This document shows, in pieces, positions 7,013 to 9,178 of a DNA stretch of 9,178 bases. Location of the stretch: NCBI GenBank assembly GCA_028706835.1, contig JAQTVL010000144.1, forward strand, positions 1 through 9,178, in the 5' to 3' direction. Within the stretch, counting starts at the first letter, position 1; each line of letters starts with the position of its first letter. Made by a program: the position numbers and the translations under genes. This DNA is from Phycisphaerae bacterium. GTDB taxonomy: Bacteria > Planctomycetota > Phycisphaerae > JAJVII01. Under the pieces are notes generated by a model. That model made no database searches, was not told the DNA's origin, and saw nothing but the letters and a program-made list of their open reading frames with translations.

Positions 7013-7129
7013 TTTGTGGAGTGCGGCGTCAAGCCGCACAGCGGCGCAGGCACCGCTTTCCCGAGGGTTCTCGCACCGCCCCAAAGCGGTGCCTTGCCGC
7101 TCCGCGGCTGCGACACCGCACTCCACAAA
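7013..7129. repeat. 117-bp inverted-repeat element upstream of comEC
   Basis: Perfect 14-bp terminal inverted repeats (TTTGTGGAGTGCGG at 7013-7026, CCGCACTCCACAAA at 7116-7129) enclose a second perfect 11-bp inverted pair (GGCACCGCTTT at 7049-7059, AAAGCGGTGCC at 7083-7093). The whole folds into one long interrupted hairpin. There is no room for a protein. It fills most of the 227-bp gap between the S24 regulator stop and the comEC start. The termini and size suggest a MITE or a REP/BIME-like non-autonomous element; similar 'TGGAGTGCGG' repeats are, to my knowledge, common in planctomycete and verrucomicrobial genomes. No target-site duplication was established. Confidence 0.8.
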
Positions 7130-7170
7130 CGGCAAAGACTTCCGTTCATTCGCCATTCGTCGTCGCCTGC

Positions 7171-8241
7171 TCACCCCACGCGCACGCTGCCCAGCACCGC
7201 CAGCGCCCACTCCAGTTGCCTCGCGGGGAACTCCTGCGCCGGATACTTGTCGTTCGCGGGCACCAGCCGGACCATCGACTCGCGCGGGCGATACAGTTTG
7301 CACGTCAGGCCGATCTGCCCCGCCAGTCGCACCACCGCCGGGCCGCCGGGCCGGGCCGGCTCGCTCGGGCTGCACAGCACGATCGCCCCGTGCGGGAACA
7401 TCGGGGCCATCGAGTCGCCGTCGAGCCGCAGGCCGAACATCGGCCGGTAACGGTCCGCCAACTCCGGCGATTCGAGGAACTCGGTGAGTTGGAGGTCGGT
7501 GATCGGCTCGGACAACTGCACCAGGCGGACGCGAATCTTCTTCGGCTGCCCCCGCCGCTTCTCGCCGCGCACGCCCGCAGGCTCCGGCGGCAGGTCGAGC
7601 ACCGCGAGCCTGGAGTCCGCGTCGGAAAGTTGGGCCGCGCGGTGAATCATCTCATCGATGGCAGATGGCCCCGGCGCGTCGGCTGACGCATCGCCGGAGG
7701 CTGAGAGTTCCTCCCAGAACCGCGCCCGCCCCGCCGCCGCCCGGCCGAGGATCGGTATCCACTTGCCGAACTGGGCCCAACCTGTCGGGGACGCCGACGG
7801 GTGCTTCGCCTTCGCCGCCAACTTGTGCGATTGCTCCAGCAGCGTCTTCTCCGCCAGCAAGTCGAGGAACGCGACGAGCGCCGCAATGTTGTTCGGCCGA
7901 TCCGTCAGCAGCCGGGTAACTCGTTCGAGGATCGCGCCGTGCTGCACGTTGGCCTCGCCGGCCGGGCCGCTCGCCCGCCGCTCGCCGGTGAGCAGCCAGT
8001 AGAGGTCTTCGCCCGTGAGGCGGTGGACCCTGACCAGCAGGCCCGGCGGCGGGACGCGGGTCTTCTCGTAGTTGGCGTAGGTGGAGGCCGTCCGGCCAAG
8101 TTGCCGGGCAAACCACGACTGCCCCCGCTCGCCGGCGAACGCCCGCCGGACCTCTGCCAGCCGGCGGCAGATCGACAGTTCGCCATCATCCGGGGTGGGC
8201 GTGGGCGAAGGCGAAAAACGGCGAGATTTTCTTATTGACAT
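7171..8241 (-). CDS. HTH/S24 LexA-like repressor (356 aa)
   Basis: The N-terminal half has a Cro/CI-type helix-turn-helix (about 21-86: LSICRRLAEVR, then SWFARQLGRTASTYANYEK and LTGEDLYWLLTGE). The C-terminal S24 peptidase fold has nucleophile S277 in LDGDSMAPMFPHG and general base K315 in GLTCKLY, 38 residues apart, as in LexA and UmuD. WIPILGRAAAGRARFW (161-176) resembles the LexA cleavage region, with A170-G171 as the candidate scissile bond. That bond is about 106 residues before the serine, against about 34 in LexA; a linker rich in charged residues (172-268) intervenes. In this class, RecA-ssDNA contact triggers self-cleavage and derepression, so DNA-damage or phage-like control is plausible but unproven. 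The ATG at 8241 is chosen because an upstream start would translate through the palindromes. No clear Shine-Dalgarno is present. The 18-bp palindrome directly before the start suggests autoregulation. Confidence 0.88.
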   Translation of the reverse strand: MSIRKSRRFSPSPTPTPDDGELSICRRLAEVRRAFAGERGQSWFARQLGRTASTYANYEKTRVPPPGLLVRVHRLTGEDLYWLLTGERRASGPAGEANVQHGAILERVTRLLTDRPNNIAALVAFLDLLAEKTLLEQSHKLAAKAKHPSASPTGWAQFGKWIPILGRAAAGRARFWEELSASGDASADAPGPSAIDEMIHRAAQLSDADSRLAVLDLPPEPAGVRGEKRRGQPKKIRVRLVQLSEPITDLQLTEFLESPELADRYRPMFGLRLDGDSMAPMFPHGAIVLCSPSEPARPGGPAVVRLAGQIGLTCKLYRPRESMVRLVPANDKYPAQEFPARQLEWALAVLGSVRVG

Positions 8242-8242
8242 T

Positions 8243-8260
8243 TTTACACGTTCGTGTAAA
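8243..8260. promoter_or_regulatory. Perfect 18-bp palindromic operator at the repressor start
   Basis: TTTACACG-TT-CGTGTAAA has two perfect 8-bp arms and a 2-bp centre. It ends one base before the ATG of the S24 regulator. It lies where a ribosome binding site would be and just downstream of the AT-rich stretch most likely to hold the promoter. A dimeric HTH protein is the natural ligand, most simply the adjacent repressor. The binding partner is inferred. Confidence 0.75.
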
Positions 8261-8279
8261 TTAGCAACTAATTCGCACG
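8253..8279. promoter_or_regulatory. Second, overlapping interrupted palindrome in the repressor promoter
   Basis: CGTG-TA-AATTAG-CAA-CTAATT-CG-CACG is symmetric over 27 bp except for two mismatched positions on each side. It shares its CGTG half-site with the 18-bp palindrome. Its AT-rich core probably covers the -10 region of the repressor promoter (minus-strand TAATTT). Overlapping sites of this sort would let two dimers compete or cooperate. A degenerate third copy (TACACGCTTGTGG on the minus strand, about 8329-8341) lies farther upstream. Confidence 0.5.
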
Positions 8280-8392
8280 TAATTGTGACCGAAACACCGA
8301 CCGGCCAATCGGGAGCAGCGCCGATTTCCACAAGCGTGTATGCTACCGCCGGGGCGGTGACATGCAACTCAATTGCGGGGAGGCGGGGCGAA

Positions 8393-8439
8393 GTAGCATG
8401 GGCATCCTGCCCATGGGGTTCACGGGCAAGATGCCCGTG
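8393..8439. repeat. Cloverleaf-type repeat, copy 2 (right outer arm lost)
   Basis: GTAGCAT (8393-8399) is followed at once by GGGCA-TCC-TGCCC (8400-8412), a linker leading into TTCACGGG, and CACGGGCA-AGA-TGCCCGTG (8421-8439). The order matches the element at 4326-4381, but the closing ATGCTAC arm is missing to the right. The first hairpin differs from copy 1 by a paired change (G-C to A-T at the loop-closing pair), which keeps the stem intact. It lies in the upstream region of the small plus-strand gene and yields the misleading reading GILPMGFTGKMPVP. Confidence 0.8.
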
Positions 8440-8478
8440 CCACGTGAGGCAACATGGCCGCCTCTTGCGGGGACTGAC

Positions 8479-8697
8479 GTGAGCGACACGACCGAGGGAG
8501 ATAACGCCGGCGTCCTGCCGGACGATCTGTCAGCCGACCTGCCGCCGGACGCCCCGCCGGATGCCCGGCTGGCGGCGCTGCGGACGGACTTTGATGGCCT
8601 GGTCGAGTTGTGTCGCTGGCAATGGAACATGATCCAGCGTCTACGCCGCCATTTCGAGCTTTTGCCACGGAACTGGCCCCGGCCGCCGGAACAGTAG
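8479..8697 (+). CDS. Small hypothetical acidic-to-basic protein (72 aa)
   Basis: I do not recognise this protein. A GTG at 8479 with GGGGA about six bases upstream is the first plausible start beyond the repeat at 8393-8439; in-frame ATGs at 8362 and 8398 would translate that repeat and are rejected. The N-terminal 34 residues are rich in Asp and Pro (PDDLSADLPPDAPPDARL) and look disordered. The C-terminal half is a predicted amphipathic helix with paired aromatic and basic residues (LCRWQWNMIQRLRRHF), ending in a Pro-rich tail. There is no membrane segment and no HTH. It is divergent from the S24 repressor and is followed 32 bp later by a strong terminator-like hairpin, which supports a real transcript. 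Its position facing a LexA-like repressor suggests it may be co-regulated from the shared intergenic region; that is inference. Confidence 0.5.
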   Translation: MSDTTEGDNAGVLPDDLSADLPPDAPPDARLAALRTDFDGLVELCRWQWNMIQRLRRHFELLPRNWPRPPEQ

Positions 8698-8729
8698 ATT
8701 GAGGCAGCGGGAGTTGTGCCGATTCGCAG

Positions 8730-8763
8730 CCGCGAGGCCGTCCGTCGGGGGGCGGCCTCGCGG
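8730..8763 (+). terminator. Strong hairpin terminator after the small gene
   Basis: A perfect 11-bp GC-rich stem (CCGCGAGGCCG at 8730-8740 with CGGCCTCGCGG at 8753-8763) has a 12-nt loop and is followed by GGTTGTTGT. The U-tract is imperfect, but the position 32 bp past the TAG stop at 8695-8697 fits an intrinsic terminator on the plus strand. Confidence 0.6.
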
Positions 8764-8822
8764 GGTTGTTGTACGGGGGCGGGGACTCATCGACTCGGAT
8801 TCCATGCACGATGCTGAATCAA

Positions 8823-8984
8823 GTCCGCGAAGCGGACGACGGCGTGTGGCCGCCGCCCGCTTCGCGAACTGGGGGTGAGCAGATCGCTCTACCACGTTTC
8901 GGCGTGGCTACAAGCGGCCGACCTCTGCACCGGCTTGAAAGCGGGGCCTTCGTCCCGCGCACTCCAAAAGCGGGCTGCGCCCGC
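8823..8984. repeat. Non-coding chain of hairpins, probably an interspersed repeat
   Basis: Several perfect stem-loops follow one another: GTCCGC-GAA-GCGGAC (8823-8837); a longer alternative pairing CGCGAAGCGG (8826-8835) with CCGCTTCGCG (8857-8866) and inner CGGCG/CGCCG; CCACG/CGTGG (8892-8907); GCGGG/CCCGC (8941-8958); and GCGGGC-TGC-GCCCGC (8970-8984). No gene is supported here. Reading frames through it are open only because of GC bias. It borders the broken HEAT gene and looks like inserted repeat material. Together with 8764-8822, where I see nothing, it makes up the gap right of the small gene. Confidence 0.55.
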
Positions 8985-8986
8985 AT

Positions 8987-9178
8987 GTCCCAATCGCTCT
9001 CGATCGCCCACAGCGACTCCAGGCACTGGAATCGCACCTCGACGCTCTTGTCTTCCAGCCCTTCGACCAGCGCCCCCGCTGCCGACGGCGTGGTCAGCTT
9101 GCCCAGCCCGTAGGCGCCCTCCCGCCGCTCGGACTCCTAGTCGGATGTCAGCAGCAGCTTACGCAGCGAGGCCACGCC
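8987..9178 (-). pseudogene. HEAT-repeat protein C-terminal fragment with in-frame amber
   Basis: On the minus strand the frame from the right edge reads GVASLRKLLLTSD, a TAG at 9139-9137, then ESERREGAYGLGKL, TTPSAAGALVEGLEDKSVEV and RFQCLESLWAI. This matches the HEAT pattern of two helices with a D-x-x-V-R turn, repeated about every 30 residues. The stop falls exactly in the inter-helix turn of the first unit, and the repeat register continues unbroken after it, so one nonsense mutation best explains it. After SDWDM the frame enters the hairpin-rich repeat and ends at a TGA at 8821-8819 with no HEAT character. HEAT repeats form protein-binding solenoids; the partner is unknown. The gene body lies outside the window. 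A premature but functional end, or a sequencing error at 9137-9139, remains possible. Confidence 0.6.

Noticed and set aside
8242..8367. A 42-residue N-terminal extension of the S24 repressor
   Set aside because: It would run through both palindromes in the intergenic region, and the internal ATG at 8241 precedes the normal HTH start.
8362..8478. A longer N-terminus for the small plus-strand gene, including GILPMGFTGKMPVP
   Set aside because: This peptide is the chance translation of an interspersed repeat and not part of a conserved protein.
8766..9113. A 115-codon plus-strand frame near the right edge
   Set aside because: It lies opposite the HEAT fragment and the hairpin repeat and shows no domain.
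1..9178. CRISPR array, tRNA, rRNA or transposase gene
   Set aside because: I saw no regularly spaced direct repeats, no tRNA-like fold with an anticodon arm, no rRNA segment and no transposase or integrase motif on either strand.

Overview
This 9,178-base window is GC-rich and gene-dense. All the longer genes lie on the minus strand, and no rRNA, tRNA or CRISPR array is visible. The best guess for the organism is a member of the Planctomycetota or a close PVC relative. The grounds are the short hairpin-rich interspersed repeats whose chance translations read 'GILPMG...GKMPVP', a PIN-domain toxin family common in that phylum, an S24 regulator with planctomycete-style architecture, and very high third-position GC. 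This assignment comes from family resemblance, not a database match.

In the direction of minus-strand transcription (right to left) the layout is as follows. The right edge holds the end of a HEAT-repeat gene with an in-frame amber codon, which runs into a structured repeat (about 8820-9178). Next is a small plus-strand hypothetical gene (8479-8697) with a strong terminator hairpin. A divergent intergenic region carries two overlapping palindromes directly in front of an HTH/S24 LexA-like repressor (8241-7171). A 117-bp inverted-repeat element then precedes comEC (6943-4385), the DNA-uptake channel gene. A 56-nt cloverleaf-shaped repeat separates comEC from a cytoplasmic GH20-type hexosaminidase (4251-2089). 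Behind it lies a PIN toxin and its short partner gene (1972-1331), in toxin-first order with no gap between them. A secreted beta-propeller protein (1104 to beyond the left edge) comes last.

The most notable structure is around the toxin-antitoxin pair. The last 96 bp of the GH20 gene occur twice, at 2089-2184 as the true gene end and at 1219-1314 as an orphan fragment, in direct orientation 870 bp apart with the TA pair between them. The second notable feature is the S24 regulator: it keeps a LexA-like Ala-Gly motif, the catalytic Ser and the catalytic Lys, but about 105 residues separate the dipeptide from the serine instead of about 34.

No single coordinated pathway links the genes. comEC, the hexosaminidase and the secreted propeller look like ordinary chromosomal genes. 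The TA module, the repressor region and the three or four repeat elements look like accessory material in the gaps between them. I found no convincing multi-gene undescribed system.
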